In this document: positions 7,973-16,761 of the stretch, piece by piece
Position numbering within the stretch: position 1 is the first letter of the stretch
Layout of the letters: each line of letters begins with the position of its first letter
Assembly (NCBI RefSeq): GCF_017976235.1
Contig: NZ_JACVHC010000002.1
Coordinates: forward strand, 434,001 to 498,000
Length of the DNA: 64,000 bases
Source of the DNA: Pseudomonas anatoliensis
Lineage (GTDB): Bacteria; Pseudomonadota; Gammaproteobacteria; Pseudomonadales; Pseudomonadaceae
Direction of reading: 5' to 3'
Position numbers and translations under genes: made by a program
The notes under the pieces: model-generated
The model's input: the letters and a program-made list of their open reading frames with translations, nothing else
The model's database searches: none
What the model was told of the DNA's origin: nothing

Positions 7973-8398
7973 ATGAGCGCACAGTCTGAAATTCAAACCC
8001 TGATCAATACCTACCGCGACGCCGTCATGACCAAGGACGTGGAGAAAGTCATGGCGTTGTACGCCGATGACATCGTCTCGTTCGACGCGATCAAGGCCCT
8101 GCAATTCAAGGGCAAACCGGCCTACCGCGCGCACTGGGTGGATTGCATGCAAATGTGCCCCGGCCCGCACATCTTCGAGTTTCAGGAAGTCGTCATCGAA
8201 ACTGCCGACAACATCGCCTTCGCCCACTGGGTCGCCAATTGCGGCGGCACCAACGAGAAGGGTGAAACCCAAAGCTGCTGGATGCGCGTCACCGCGTGCT
8301 ATCGGCAGGTCGGCGGCGCGTGGCGGATTGCCCATGAACACTGGTCGGCACCGTTTGATCCGATGAGCGGCGCCACGCTGTTCGATGTGCAACCGTGA
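7973..8398 (+). CDS. SnoaL-like / NTF2-fold protein
   Basis: A 141-residue NTF2-like protein (SnoaL or ketosteroid-isomerase-like). The N-terminal helix ends in VEKVMALYADDIVSFDAI, and the C-terminal strands contain WRIAHEHWSAPFDP, the usual ending of this fold. I chose the ATG at 7973 because CGGAGAA precedes it. It lies 40 bases before a YCII/DGPF protein and an ECF42-type sigma factor on the same strand, so it is probably part of that module. These proteins are often small hydrolases, isomerases or ligand carriers. Confidence 0.78.
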   Translation: MSAQSEIQTLINTYRDAVMTKDVEKVMALYADDIVSFDAIKALQFKGKPAYRAHWVDCMQMCPGPHIFEFQEVVIETADNIAFAHWVANCGGTNEKGETQSCWMRVTACYRQVGGAWRIAHEHWSAPFDPMSGATLFDVQP

Positions 8399-8438
8399 TC
8401 TTCAGCCATAGTTGATCCGTTCGAATCAGGAGCACGCC

Positions 8439-8783
8439 ATGAAATATCTATGCCTGGTCTACAGCGATGAACGCCTGCTGCATTCGTCGCCCGACAGCCC
8501 CGAAGACGCCGAATGCTGGGCCTATGCCGAGTCAATTCAGGGCAGCGGGCGGATGGTTGCCGCCGAGGCGCTGGAGTCGGTGCAGACCGCCACCACGGTA
8601 CGTATGCGCAACGGTAAATTGTCGATCACCGATGGGCCGTTCGCGGAAACCAAGGAGCAACTGGCCGGCTTCTACCTGATCGACGCCAAGGATCTCAACG
8701 AAGCGATTCAGGTCGCCGGGAACATCCCGGCGGCCCGGGTCGGCAGCGTTGAAGTGCGCCCGGTGCGGCAGTTGAATGTCTGA
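8439..8783 (+). CDS. YCII-related DGPF-domain protein
   Basis: A 114-residue protein carrying the DGPF motif that names the group (ITDGPFAETKEQLAGFYL, residues ~62-79), plus the N-terminal YLCLVYSDE strand. CAGGAG lies 6 bases upstream of the ATG. The gene overlaps the sigma-factor gene by 8 bases. DGPF proteins are the standard partners of ECF42 sigma factors, although their biochemical role is not established. Here one sits exactly in the usual position. Confidence 0.88.
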   Translation: MKYLCLVYSDERLLHSSPDSPEDAECWAYAESIQGSGRMVAAEALESVQTATTVRMRNGKLSITDGPFAETKEQLAGFYLIDAKDLNEAIQVAGNIPAARVGSVEVRPVRQLNV

Positions 8784-10020
8784 GGTCCGGACGCGGGTCG
8801 AGCAGGTCTATCGCGAAGAGTCGCGGCGGATTCTGGCGACATTGATCCGCCTGCTCGGCGATTTCGACCTCGCCGAAGAAGCCTTGCACGAGGCGTTCTT
8901 CGTCGCGGTCGAGCGTTGGCAGCGTGACGGCGTGCCGGACAATCCGCGCACCTGGCTGGTGTCGACCGGGCGCTTCAAGGCAATCGACGTGTTACGCCGC
9001 CGCGCACGCTTCAAAGCCTCGCAGCCATTGTTACTGGCGCAACTGGAAGAACTCGAAGATGCCGACTGGAGCGACGAAGACGTGGAAGACGATCGCCTGC
9101 GGCTGATCTTCACCTGCTGTCACCCGGCGCTGGCGGCGGATGCGCAAGTGCCGCTGACCTTGCGTGAAGTCTGCGACCTGACCACCGAGGAAATCGCCCG
9201 CGCGTTTCTCTCGGCCCCGGCGGCGATTGCCCAACGCATCGTGCGCGCCAAAGCAAAAATCCGTGATGCAAAAATCCCCTATCAAGTGCCGAGCCTGAGC
9301 GAACTGCCCGAGCGCCTCGACAGTGTGCTGCGGGTGATTTATCTGGTGTTCAACGAAGGGTATTCGGCGTCGATGGGTGCTGAGCTGACCCGCGAAGATC
9401 TGACCCGTGAAGCGATCCGGCTCGGGCGATTGCTGATGGAATTGTTGCCGGAACCCGAGGTGATGGGGTTGCTGGCATTGATGCTGCTGCACGAGTCCCG
9501 GCGCCCGGCGCGCACCTCGCCCGATGGCGAGTTGGTGCTGTTGGATGACCAGGATCGCTCGCAGTGGGATGCTGAGTTGATCGCTGAAGGTTGTGCGTTG
9601 GTGGAACGGGCGCTGACCACACGACGATTTGGGCCGTATTGCCTGCAAGCGGCGATTGCCGCCGTGCACGCCGAGGCGCCAACCGCTGAGGAAACCGATT
9701 GGCAGCAGATCGTCGGGCTGTATGACGTGCTGTTGCGGGCGATGCCGTCTCCGGTGATCGAGTTGAATCGCGCGGTGGCGGTGGCCAAACGGGATGGGGC
9801 GTTGGCTGGGTTGACACTGATCGAAGGGATTATGGATCGCGGTGAGTTGCAGGATTATCACTTGGCGCATTCGGCGCGGGCGGAGTTTTGTCGGCAGTTG
9901 GGCAGGGTGGAGGAGGCGCGGGTGGCTTATTCGCGGGCGCTGGAATTGACGCGGCAAGAGCCTGAACGGCGGTTTATCGAGGCGCGCTTAAACCAACTAC
10001 CGACACCCAACCCCCTGTAG
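8776..10020 (+). CDS. ECF42-type RNA polymerase sigma factor with C-terminal extension
   Basis: A 414-residue sigma-70-like factor, far longer than classical ECF factors (~180-200). Region 2 is visible (GDFDLAEEALHEAFFVAVER, residues ~28-47, then NPRTWLVSTGRFKAIDVLRR). Region 4 contains LREVCDLTTEEIARAFL. The C-terminal ~200 residues form a helical, TPR/SnoaL-like extension thought to take over control in this group, since there is no separate anti-sigma gene. It starts inside the YCII gene (ATGTCTGA overlap), so translation is coupled. The target promoter is unknown. Confidence 0.9.
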   Translation: MSEVRTRVEQVYREESRRILATLIRLLGDFDLAEEALHEAFFVAVERWQRDGVPDNPRTWLVSTGRFKAIDVLRRRARFKASQPLLLAQLEELEDADWSDEDVEDDRLRLIFTCCHPALAADAQVPLTLREVCDLTTEEIARAFLSAPAAIAQRIVRAKAKIRDAKIPYQVPSLSELPERLDSVLRVIYLVFNEGYSASMGAELTREDLTREAIRLGRLLMELLPEPEVMGLLALMLLHESRRPARTSPDGELVLLDDQDRSQWDAELIAEGCALVERALTTRRFGPYCLQAAIAAVHAEAPTAEETDWQQIVGLYDVLLRAMPSPVIELNRAVAVAKRDGALAGLTLIEGIMDRGELQDYHLAHSARAEFCRQLGRVEEARVAYSRALELTRQEPERRFIEARLNQLPTPNPL

Positions 10021-10107
10021 CAACTGCCGACGGCTTCAATCTTTTAACGTTGATTTTCTTCAATCAACAACAAGATCAAAAGATCGCAGCCTTCGGCAGC
10101 TCCTACA
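10017..10107. repeat. Degenerate REP-type palindromic pair
   Basis: The left arm (GTAGCAACTGCCGACGGCTTCAATCTTTTAAC, shortened here to its recognisable ends) is worn. The right arm is intact (AGATCGCAGCCTTCGGCAGC then TCCTACA). The TAG stop codon of the sigma factor lies within its first bases. Confidence 0.75.
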
Positions 10108-10119
10108 TGGGTTGTAACT

Positions 10120-10153
10120 GTAGGAGCTGCGGCACGCTGCGATCTTTTGATCT
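10120..10153. repeat. Single REP-type arm
   Basis: TGTAGGAGCTGCGGCACGCT then GCGATCTTTTGATCT; it reaches the stop codon of the minus-strand LysR gene. No partner arm with the same spacing follows. Confidence 0.75.
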
Positions 10154-11006
10154 ATTCCAGCATCTTGCCCAACAACCAGCTCCCCGCCGGCCCCGGCGGA
10201 TATAGCCGCGACCACAAGGCATCGACAAACACCGGTTTCGGCCAGCCGCGCACTGTCAGCTCTACCAGCGTGCCATTGCCGAAACGCCCCACCAGCCAGC
10301 GCGGCAGCGGCGCCCAGCCGAAACCCATTTCGGCCATTTCCATCAGCATCAGATAACTCGGCGCCGACCAGACGCGACCCTTGGCGCGACTGTCGTAGGG
10401 GTTGACGATCGTCGCCAGACGCAACTCGCGATGCTGCTCCAGGATTGGCTGATCGACGTGCTCCAGTGTCGCCAGCGCATGTTCGCGACTGACGAACAGC
10501 GCAATATCGGTGCGCTCAGCCACAGTCGAGGTCACCAGATCCGGCGGGTAATTGTCCTGCATCTCTGCAAACGCCAGATGCGCCCGACCGCGCTGCACCA
10601 GTTCGATCAAGTCATCGCATTCGGCGATCAGGCATTCGAGTTCCAGATCCGGATAGCGCTGTTCAAAACCGAACAGCGCCGCTTCGAAACGCGCGGATTG
10701 ATAGGTGTCGGAAATCGCCACGGTCAATTTCGGCTCAACACCTTGGGACAATTGCCGTGCAGTCATTTCCAGACGACTGTTGGCCGTAAGAATCGCCTCG
10801 GCGCGTTGCAGCATCACATGGCCGGCGGGCGTCAACGTCGGTTTGCGGCTGCTGCGATCAAACAACACCAGGTCCAGATCAATCTCCAGACTCGCCACCG
10901 CCGCACTGATGGTCGACTGACTGCGCCCGAGTTTGCGCGCCGCCGCCGAAAACGATCCTTGGGTCGCCGCTTGGACAAACGCCAAAAGCACTTCTTGCGA
11001 GGCCAT
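10152..11006 (-). CDS. LysR-family regulator, likely of the adjacent PACE efflux gene
   Basis: A 284-residue LysR-type regulator. The winged helix-turn-helix lies at residues ~3-60 (AATQGSFSAAARKLGRSQST then SAAVASLEIDLDLVLFDR), and the rest is the two-lobed effector domain starting near KLTVAISDTYQ. It is divergent from a PACE-family efflux gene with 89 bases between the start codons, the same arrangement as AceR/AceI in Acinetobacter. I infer that it activates that gene in response to a cationic compound. The effector is unknown. Confidence 0.85.
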   Translation of the reverse strand: MASQEVLLAFVQAATQGSFSAAARKLGRSQSTISAAVASLEIDLDLVLFDRSSRKPTLTPAGHVMLQRAEAILTANSRLEMTARQLSQGVEPKLTVAISDTYQSARFEAALFGFEQRYPDLELECLIAECDDLIELVQRGRAHLAFAEMQDNYPPDLVTSTVAERTDIALFVSREHALATLEHVDQPILEQHRELRLATIVNPYDSRAKGRVWSAPSYLMLMEMAEMGFGWAPLPRWLVGRFGNGTLVELTVRGWPKPVFVDALWSRLYPPGPAGSWLLGKMLE

Positions 11007-11095
11007 GAACTATCGCCTTGATCGATGGTTATTGGTTTTGAAGTATCGATGCGAGGGCAGATCATGGCAACCATCTTCACTCAAGGACTCAGGCC

Positions 11096-11533
11096 ATGAC
11101 TGCCCAAAAATCCATCACTGAACGTATCTTCCAGGCTGTCGGTTTCGAATTGCTGGCGATTCTGATCTGCACGCCGTTGCTGGCGTGGATCATGAAAAAA
11201 CCGATGCTTGAAATGGGCGCGGTGACGGTGCTGATCGCGATGCTGGCGCTGGGCTGGAACGTGGTGTTCAACCGGTTTTTCGACCGCATGCTCGAGCGCA
11301 TGAATGTCGCCCATAACGCTTGGGTGCGGGTGGTTCACGCCTTGCTGTTCGAGGGTGGCTTGATCGTGATGGGCGTGCCGCTGATTGCCTGGTGGCTGTC
11401 GGTCAGCCTGTGGCAGGCGTTTTTGCTCGACATCGGCGTGTTGCTGTTTTTCCTGCCCTATACCTACGTTTATCACTGGGGCTACGACGTACTCCGCGAG
11501 CGCTTCTTGATGCGCAACGCCTGCCAGGGCTAA
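11096..11533 (+). CDS. PACE-family efflux transporter (AceI-like)
   Basis: A 145-residue protein with four membrane segments, built of two repeats of the bacterial transmembrane pair domain. Signature stretches are RIFQAVGFELLAILICTPLL in the first pair (residues ~10-29) and RVVHALLFEGGLIVMGVPLI in the second (residues ~78-97), each with the conserved Glu after Phe. PACE proteins export chlorhexidine, acriflavine or short diamines across the inner membrane using the proton gradient. The size, the two-pair layout and the divergent LysR gene all fit. The actual substrate is unknown. Confidence 0.9.
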   Translation: MTAQKSITERIFQAVGFELLAILICTPLLAWIMKKPMLEMGAVTVLIAMLALGWNVVFNRFFDRMLERMNVAHNAWVRVVHALLFEGGLIVMGVPLIAWWLSVSLWQAFLLDIGVLLFFLPYTYVYHWGYDVLRERFLMRNACQG

Positions 11534-11545
11534 CCCTCATTTGCG

Positions 11546-11625
11546 TGTAGGAGCTGTCGAAGGCTGCGATCTTTTGATCTTGAAAAAGCCAAATCAAAAG
11601 ATCGCAGCGTGCCGCAGCTCCTACA
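11546..11625. repeat. REP-type palindromic pair
   Basis: TGTAGGAGCTGTCGAAGGCT...GATCTT, then AAATCAAAAGATCGCAGCGT...AGCTCCTACA. It lies just after the PACE gene. Confidence 0.85.
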
Positions 11626-11630
11626 GTTAG

Positions 11631-11747
11631 AACGTATTTCAAACGGAATGCACCCAAACAACTGGAACGTATTTCAAACGCATTGCACCCAAAAAACTGA
11701 AACGCATTTCAAACGGATTGCACCCAAACAACTGGAACTCATTTCAA
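11631..11747. repeat. 35-bp tandem repeat, about 3.3 copies
   Basis: Units start at 11631, 11666, 11701 and (partial) 11736; each begins AACGTATTTC or a close variant and holds TGCACCCAAA. Spacing is exactly 35 bases. It is bracketed by REP arms on both sides. No reading frame or RNA family was recognised. Because the units are contiguous, with no spacers, it is not a CRISPR array. Confidence 0.93.
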
Positions 11748-11748
11748 A

Positions 11749-11784
11749 TGTAGGAGCTGGCGAAGCCTGCGATCTTTTGATCTT
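11749..11784. repeat. Single REP-type arm
   Basis: TGTAGGAGCTGGCGAAGCCT then GCGATCTTTTGATCTT; it ends at the stop codon of the SDR gene. Confidence 0.75.
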
Positions 11785-12541
11785 AGAGAAACATCCCCCC
11801 CGACGCCTCAACCCGCTGACCATTGATCCACTGCGCGCCCGGCGACAGCAACAACGCCAGTGCTCCGCCGATATCATCCGGCTGCCCCGCACGGCCCAGC
11901 GCGGTGTTCTCGGCGACCATCGCATTCACCGCCGAATTGTCGCGCACCGCACCGCCACCAAAGTCGGTTTCGATGGCGCCGGGTGCCAGGGTATTTACGG
12001 TGATCTGGCGTGAGCCCAACTCCTTGGCCTGATAGCGGGTCAGCACTTCCATCGCGCCTTTCATCGCCGCATAGGCACTGGCGCCCGGGATGCTGAACCG
12101 CGCGAGACCGCTGGACACGTTGATGATCCGCCCGCCGTCGTTAATCAGCGACAGCAGTTGCTGAGTCAGGAAGAACGGCCCTTTGAAGTGCACGTTCATC
12201 AACATGTCGAATTGCTCGACGGTGGTCTCGGCGAAGCTCACATGCAGACCGACCCCGGCGTTGTTGATCAGAAAATCGAAACGCTGACGTTCGAACTGCT
12301 GCTGCAATGCCTGCTCGACCTGCGTACCGAATGCGCCAAAGCTTTCGCTGCGGCCGACGTCCAGTTGCAGCATCACGGCTTTTGCGCCGAGTTTTTCCAG
12401 TTCGACGACCAGCGCCTGCGCTTCGTCCACCCGGCTGTGATAAGTGCCGATGATGTCCACGCCCTGAGCGGCGAGGTGCAGTGCTGCGTTCTTGCCCAGG
12501 CCACGGCTGGCGCCGGTGATCAATGCGATTTTGCGGCTCAT
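11783..12541 (-). CDS. SDR-family NAD(P)-dependent oxidoreductase
   Basis: A 252-residue short-chain dehydrogenase of classical type. It has the TGASRGLGKNAAL dinucleotide motif (residues ~9-21), NNAGVGLHVSF near residue 91, the catalytic serine in NVSSGLARF, and the Tyr-Lys pair in SAYAAMKGAMEVLTRY. The C-terminus ends in WINGQRVEASGG, usual for the family. It is divergent from a LysR gene that probably controls it. The substrate cannot be told from the sequence. Confidence 0.88.
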   Translation of the reverse strand: MSRKIALITGASRGLGKNAALHLAAQGVDIIGTYHSRVDEAQALVVELEKLGAKAVMLQLDVGRSESFGAFGTQVEQALQQQFERQRFDFLINNAGVGLHVSFAETTVEQFDMLMNVHFKGPFFLTQQLLSLINDGGRIINVSSGLARFSIPGASAYAAMKGAMEVLTRYQAKELGSRQITVNTLAPGAIETDFGGGAVRDNSAVNAMVAENTALGRAGQPDDIGGALALLLSPGAQWINGQRVEASGGMFL

Positions 12542-12662
12542 GTGAAGTCCTCGATTGCGGTGAGTGGTGATGGATCAAAGTTTATTTATCCGCCATGGGG
12601 TGATAAACAGGCTTAAACCGGAATCACTGGTCGGTTAAGTCGAACAATCAAAGAGCTCCCCC

Positions 12663-13559
12663 ATGAACAAACTGGAACTGCTGCGCACCTTCGTCCGGGT
12701 CAGTGAGTTATCGAGTTTCACCCTCGCCGGGGAAAGCCTCGGGCTGCCACGTTCGACGGTGTCCGAACAGGTGCAAGCGCTGGAAGCGCTGCTCGGCACG
12801 CGCTTGCTGCAACGCACCACGCGTAAGGTGCAGGCGACGCAAGACGGTTTGGTGTTGTACCAACGCAGCAAGGATCTGCTCTCGCACATGGACGAGATCG
12901 AAGGCTTGTTCCGGCAGGACGAGGCCTCACTGACGGGGCGTATTCGCGTCGACATGCCGAACATTCTGTCGCGGCGTCTGGTCATGCCGCGGCTGCCGCA
13001 GTTCATGGATCGTCATCCGAATCTGGAACTGGAAATCAGCAGCACCGACCGCCGCGTCGACCTGCTCAGCGAGGGTTTCGATTGTGTGGTGCGTATCGGC
13101 GCGCAACCGGATCAATCCGTGGTGGCGCGGCACCTTGGCGACTTCCCGATGATCAATTGCGCCAGTCCCGCGTATCTCGCGCGCTATGGTGTGCCGCAGA
13201 CACTGGAAGATCTGGCGCAGCATCGCCTGGTGCATTACGTCGGCGTATTGGGTTCGCGCTCGGAAGGGTTTGTCTACGAGCAGGACGGTCAGGTTCGGCG
13301 CTTGCCAATGGCTGGCAGCGTGACGGTCAACAGCACCGACGCCTACGAGTCGGCATGCCTGGGCGGCTTCGGTCTGGTACAGGTCCCGCGCACGGGGATG
13401 CAGCCGCATCTGGACAACGGCGAACTGGTGACCATGTTGCCGCAATTCACCGCGCCGTCGATGGGAATTTCGTTGCTGTATGCGCGGCAACGGCATTTGC
13501 CGTTGCGGGTGCGGGTGTTCATGGATTGGCTGGGGGATGTGATCCGCTCAACCCTCTGA
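12663..13559 (+). CDS. LysR-family transcriptional regulator
   Basis: A 298-residue LysR regulator. The N-terminal helix-turn-helix has ELSSFTLAGESLGLPRSTVS (residues ~14-33), and the effector-binding part begins near TGRIRVDMPNILSRR. It resembles the large group of LysR proteins paired with a neighbouring SDR gene, which here is transcribed divergently across a 121-base gap. Likely a regulator of that SDR and of itself. Confidence 0.87.
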   Translation: MNKLELLRTFVRVSELSSFTLAGESLGLPRSTVSEQVQALEALLGTRLLQRTTRKVQATQDGLVLYQRSKDLLSHMDEIEGLFRQDEASLTGRIRVDMPNILSRRLVMPRLPQFMDRHPNLELEISSTDRRVDLLSEGFDCVVRIGAQPDQSVVARHLGDFPMINCASPAYLARYGVPQTLEDLAQHRLVHYVGVLGSRSEGFVYEQDGQVRRLPMAGSVTVNSTDAYESACLGGFGLVQVPRTGMQPHLDNGELVTMLPQFTAPSMGISLLYARQRHLPLRVRVFMDWLGDVIRSTL

Positions 13560-13574
13560 CCCACCCTGGCCGAC

Positions 13575-13656
13575 TGTAGGAGCTGCCGAAGGCTGCGATC
13601 TTTTGATCTTTTTTTAGATCAAGATCCAAAGATCGCAGCCTTCGGCAGCTCCTACA
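13575..13656. repeat. REP-type palindromic pair
   Basis: TGTAGGAGCTGCCGAAGGCT...GATCTT, then the inverse arm ending CAGCTCCTACA. It lies between the LysR gene and the convergent phosphate transporter gene. Confidence 0.88.
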
Positions 13657-13671
13657 GGGGGATTATTTTGG

Positions 13672-15285
13672 TCAGAAGATTTGGGTGAACAGCCAGTAGA
13701 GGCTACCCGACAGCAGGATCGCCGCCGGCAGCGTCAGCACCCACGCCATCAGCAGATTACGGATGGTCCTCATCTGCAACCCGCCGCCATTGGCGACCAT
13801 GGTCCCGGCCACGCCCGAGGACAGCACATGCGTCGTCGACACCGGCAAACCGAACATGTCCGCTGCACCAATGGTCAGCATCGCCACGGTTTCCGCCGAG
13901 GCGCCTTGCGCGTAGGTCAGGTGGGTGTTGCCGATCTTCTCGCCGACCGTCACCACGATGCGTTTCCAGCCGACCATGGTGCCGAGCCCCAGCGCAATTG
14001 CCACGGCGATCTTCACCCACAGCGGGATAAACCGTGTGGCGTTGTCGATCTGTTGCTTGAAGAGTTGCAGCTTGCCAGTGGTGTCGGCGTCGAAGTTGCC
14101 GACCTTGTTCTTGTCCATCAGGCGAATCGATTCGCTGGCCAGGTACATGTCGTTGCGCACGTTGCCCATGGCTTCAGCCGGGACTTTCGCCAGTGAACCG
14201 TAGCCTTTGACTTCCTCGCCGATGTGCCCGGTGAGGGCGGCGAGGGCGGGGATCAGTTGCGGCGTGGCTTCCTTGCTGCGCATGTACTCCGTGAGGATCG
14301 GGCGCGGATCGGCAGGTGCCGGCTGCGGCGCACTTTTCACCAAGGCTTGTTGGGTGACTTGCGCCACGGCGGCGAACTGCAGCGATTGTTCTTCAGGCAT
14401 GGTGCGGTTCAATGCATAGGCCATCGGCAAGGTGCCGACCAGAATAAGCATGATCAGGCCCATGCCTTTCTGGCCGTCGTTGGAACCGTGGGCGAACGAC
14501 ACGCCGGTGCACGTCAGGATCAGCAGACCACGAATCCACCATGGCGGCGGAGTGTTGCCTTTCGGTGCCTTGTACAGCGCGCGGTTCTTCACGAATGCGC
14601 GCAACGCCAGCAGCAACAGCGCCGCACAACCGAAACCCACCAGCGGCGAGAGCAGCAACGCGTAACCAATCTTGGTGGCCTGCGCCCAATCGACACCGCT
14701 GGTGCCGTCGCGGCCATGCATCAAGGCATTGGCCACGCCGACGCCGATGATCGAACCGATCAAGGTGTGCGACGACGAGGCCGGCAAACCCAGCCACCAG
14801 GTGCCGAGGTTCCACAGGATCGCTGCGATCAACAGGGCGAAGATCATCGCGAAACCGGCGGACGAACCGACCTGCAGAATCAGCTCCACCGGCAGCAGCG
14901 CGATGATGCCGAATGCCACCGCACCGCTCGATAGCAACACGCCGAGGAAGTTGAAAAAACCCGACCAGACCACCGCCACATTCGGCGGTAGCGAGTGGGT
15001 GTAGATCACCGTGGCCACGGCGTTGGCGGTGTCGTGGAAACCGTTGACGAACTCAAAACCCAGCGCAATCACCAAAGCCACGCCGAGCAGCAGAAATGGC
15101 GTCCAGGTGGTGACCGTCGTGCCGAGTTCCTGCATGTCGTGCATCAGACTGTAGGCGGTGAACAGCATCCCCATGGCCAGCACTGCGAAAAACAATACGT
15201 AGGTGAACGGGCTGGTTTTCTTGTCGAGGGCGGGCCTGCCGCTGGCGGCGGACGCTGGGCTGGCGGTCAGGGAGGGAGTAGCCAT
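13672..15285 (-). CDS. pitA: PiT-family inorganic phosphate transporter
   Basis: A 537-residue low-affinity phosphate:H+ (metal-phosphate) symporter. The two inverted PiT halves are visible: GFHDTANAVATVIYTHSLPP in the N-terminal half, then SFAHGSNDGQKGMGL and the C-terminal ADMFGLPVSTTHVLSSGVAG. A long hydrophilic loop (about residues 315-425) separates the halves. I chose the ATG at 15285 (MATPSLTASP...); a longer start at 15324 has no clear ribosome-binding site. The symbol is by family; pitA and pitB cannot be distinguished here. Confidence 0.85.
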   Translation of the reverse strand: MATPSLTASPASAASGRPALDKKTSPFTYVLFFAVLAMGMLFTAYSLMHDMQELGTTVTTWTPFLLLGVALVIALGFEFVNGFHDTANAVATVIYTHSLPPNVAVVWSGFFNFLGVLLSSGAVAFGIIALLPVELILQVGSSAGFAMIFALLIAAILWNLGTWWLGLPASSSHTLIGSIIGVGVANALMHGRDGTSGVDWAQATKIGYALLLSPLVGFGCAALLLLALRAFVKNRALYKAPKGNTPPPWWIRGLLILTCTGVSFAHGSNDGQKGMGLIMLILVGTLPMAYALNRTMPEEQSLQFAAVAQVTQQALVKSAPQPAPADPRPILTEYMRSKEATPQLIPALAALTGHIGEEVKGYGSLAKVPAEAMGNVRNDMYLASESIRLMDKNKVGNFDADTTGKLQLFKQQIDNATRFIPLWVKIAVAIALGLGTMVGWKRIVVTVGEKIGNTHLTYAQGASAETVAMLTIGAADMFGLPVSTTHVLSSGVAGTMVANGGGLQMRTIRNLLMAWVLTLPAAILLSGSLYWLFTQIF

Positions 15286-15392
15286 GAGAGGACAATCCTG
15301 AGCGAGGGAAGGAATGTCGCCCATGATCGTTGCAGAATGTTACAGAGAGACTGCTTCAGGTCAGTGTTTGGATGAATCGCTAGAGGCAAAGT

Positions 15393-15466
15393 CAAAAGAT
15401 CGCAGCCTTCGGCAGCTCCTACAGTGGCAGTGTAGGAGCTGCCGAAGGCTGCGATCTTTTGATCTT
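15393..15466. repeat. REP-type pair in tail-to-tail order
   Basis: CAAAAGATCGCAGCC...CTCCTACA comes first, and TGTAGGAGCTGCCGAAGG...GATCTT follows after seven bases. This is the reverse arrangement from most copies in the window. The second arm reaches the stop codon of the CorA/ZntB-type gene. Confidence 0.85.
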
Positions 15467-16487
15467 AATAATCTCCACGCTTACGAAACGCCCACCGCCC
15501 CGCAATCACCGTAAATGTCGCCACCAGCGCCACCAATATCCAGAACCCATGCGCGTCCTGCGACAGCGGCACGCCGCCGACATTCATCCCGAAGAAACCG
15601 GCAATGATGTTGATCGGCAGCGCCAGCACCGTCACCACGGTCAGGGTGAACAGCGTGCGGTTGCTCTGTTCGTTGAGGTTGGCGGCGATTTCTTCCTGCA
15701 ACAGTTTGATGCGCTCGCCGAGGGCTGTGAGGTCATTGATGATCAGCGCAAACTCCTCGGTGGATTTGCGCAGTTCCTTGACGTCCTCCTTCTGCAACCA
15801 CGGCGGCGGGCGGTTGAGCAGGCGTAGCAACGAACCCGGCTCCAATGCCAGCAGCCGTTGCAATCTCACCAGCACTCGGCGGTTGGCACCGAGTTCGGCG
15901 CGGTTGGTCGACAGGCGTGAGGAGAGCAACTCGTCTTCGACCGTATCAACACTCAGGCTGGTCTTGCGCACGATCTGCGTCAGCACTTCGCCCTGATCGC
16001 GCAGCAGGTGCACGAGCAATTCCGAGGGCGAACGAAAACGCTCACCGGCCTTCACCGACGAACGCAACTTATCCACCGAGTGCAGCGGTTGCAGGCGCGC
16101 ACTGACGATCAGTTTGCTGCGCACGCACACCCACAACGTCGACACATCCGACGACACCATGCTGCTGAGGTTGAACACCACATCGTTGACCACTGCCAGC
16201 AACGCCGAGTCGACGTGCTCGATGCGCGTCGAACGCGAACCCTCGTGCAGCGCCTCGAAAAATTCTTCGGGCAGTTGCAGATGGCTTTTCATCCAGCGCT
16301 CGCACGCGGCGTGGGCCAGATTCAAGTGCAGCCAGAGGAATTCACCGCTGTCGCTGTCGTCCTGCAAACAACGCAGTGCCGTCGCAGAATCGACTTCGCG
16401 GCCACGTTCCCCAGGCAGGAAACGAAAACCGTAGAGCAAACCAAACAGGTCAGGATCGCGATGGCTGATATCGAGGCTGTGGTTCAT
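15465..16487 (-). CDS. zntB: CorA/ZntB-family divalent cation transporter
   Basis: A 340-residue member of the CorA superfamily. It has a large cytoplasmic N-terminal funnel with a long helix (EFALIINDLTALGERIKLLQ). Two C-terminal membrane helices follow, the first ending in the signature GFFGMNVGGVPL (GMN motif, residues ~302-304). Overall it matches the zinc-transporting ZntB group better than magnesium CorA, because the N-terminus has the short ZntB layout. The substrate assignment is inference. It ends at a REP arm and is divergent from a chemoreceptor gene. Confidence 0.8.
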   Translation of the reverse strand: MNHSLDISHRDPDLFGLLYGFRFLPGERGREVDSATALRCLQDDSDSGEFLWLHLNLAHAACERWMKSHLQLPEEFFEALHEGSRSTRIEHVDSALLAVVNDVVFNLSSMVSSDVSTLWVCVRSKLIVSARLQPLHSVDKLRSSVKAGERFRSPSELLVHLLRDQGEVLTQIVRKTSLSVDTVEDELLSSRLSTNRAELGANRRVLVRLQRLLALEPGSLLRLLNRPPPWLQKEDVKELRKSTEEFALIINDLTALGERIKLLQEEIAANLNEQSNRTLFTLTVVTVLALPINIIAGFFGMNVGGVPLSQDAHGFWILVALVATFTVIAGRWAFRKRGDY

Positions 16488-16761
16488 GGAGGCTCGCTGC
16501 GAGGAGGGCGCTGGGCGGGATTTTCAGATTCACCTGTGCCGGATCATCGCAATGTCACATGACGTTTGTGTGACGGCAAAATGACGTCAAATCATAGCGT
16601 TACCGGCGGTCGGGAGTTCTTCAAGAAACGCTCTGGCGCGCCGATCTCAGGTGAGTTAGGTTGCGCGCCATTGGCCGTTGGCCAAGGTTCGCCGACAGGG
16701 AAGTCAGGCCACTTTTCACGCCTTTTCCTGGCGTGCCTCATCCCTGTCCTGAGTACCTGCG
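16488..16761. other. Intergenic region between divergent zntB-like and chemoreceptor genes
   Basis: 274 bases holding the two promoters. The only structure noticed is TTGGCC-GT-TGGCCAA near 16672-16688. No reading frame looks real. Confidence 0.5.

Noticed and set aside
11631..11747. CRISPR-like array of 35-base repeats
   Set aside because: The units are directly adjacent with no spacers, they vary among themselves, and there are no cas genes in the window.
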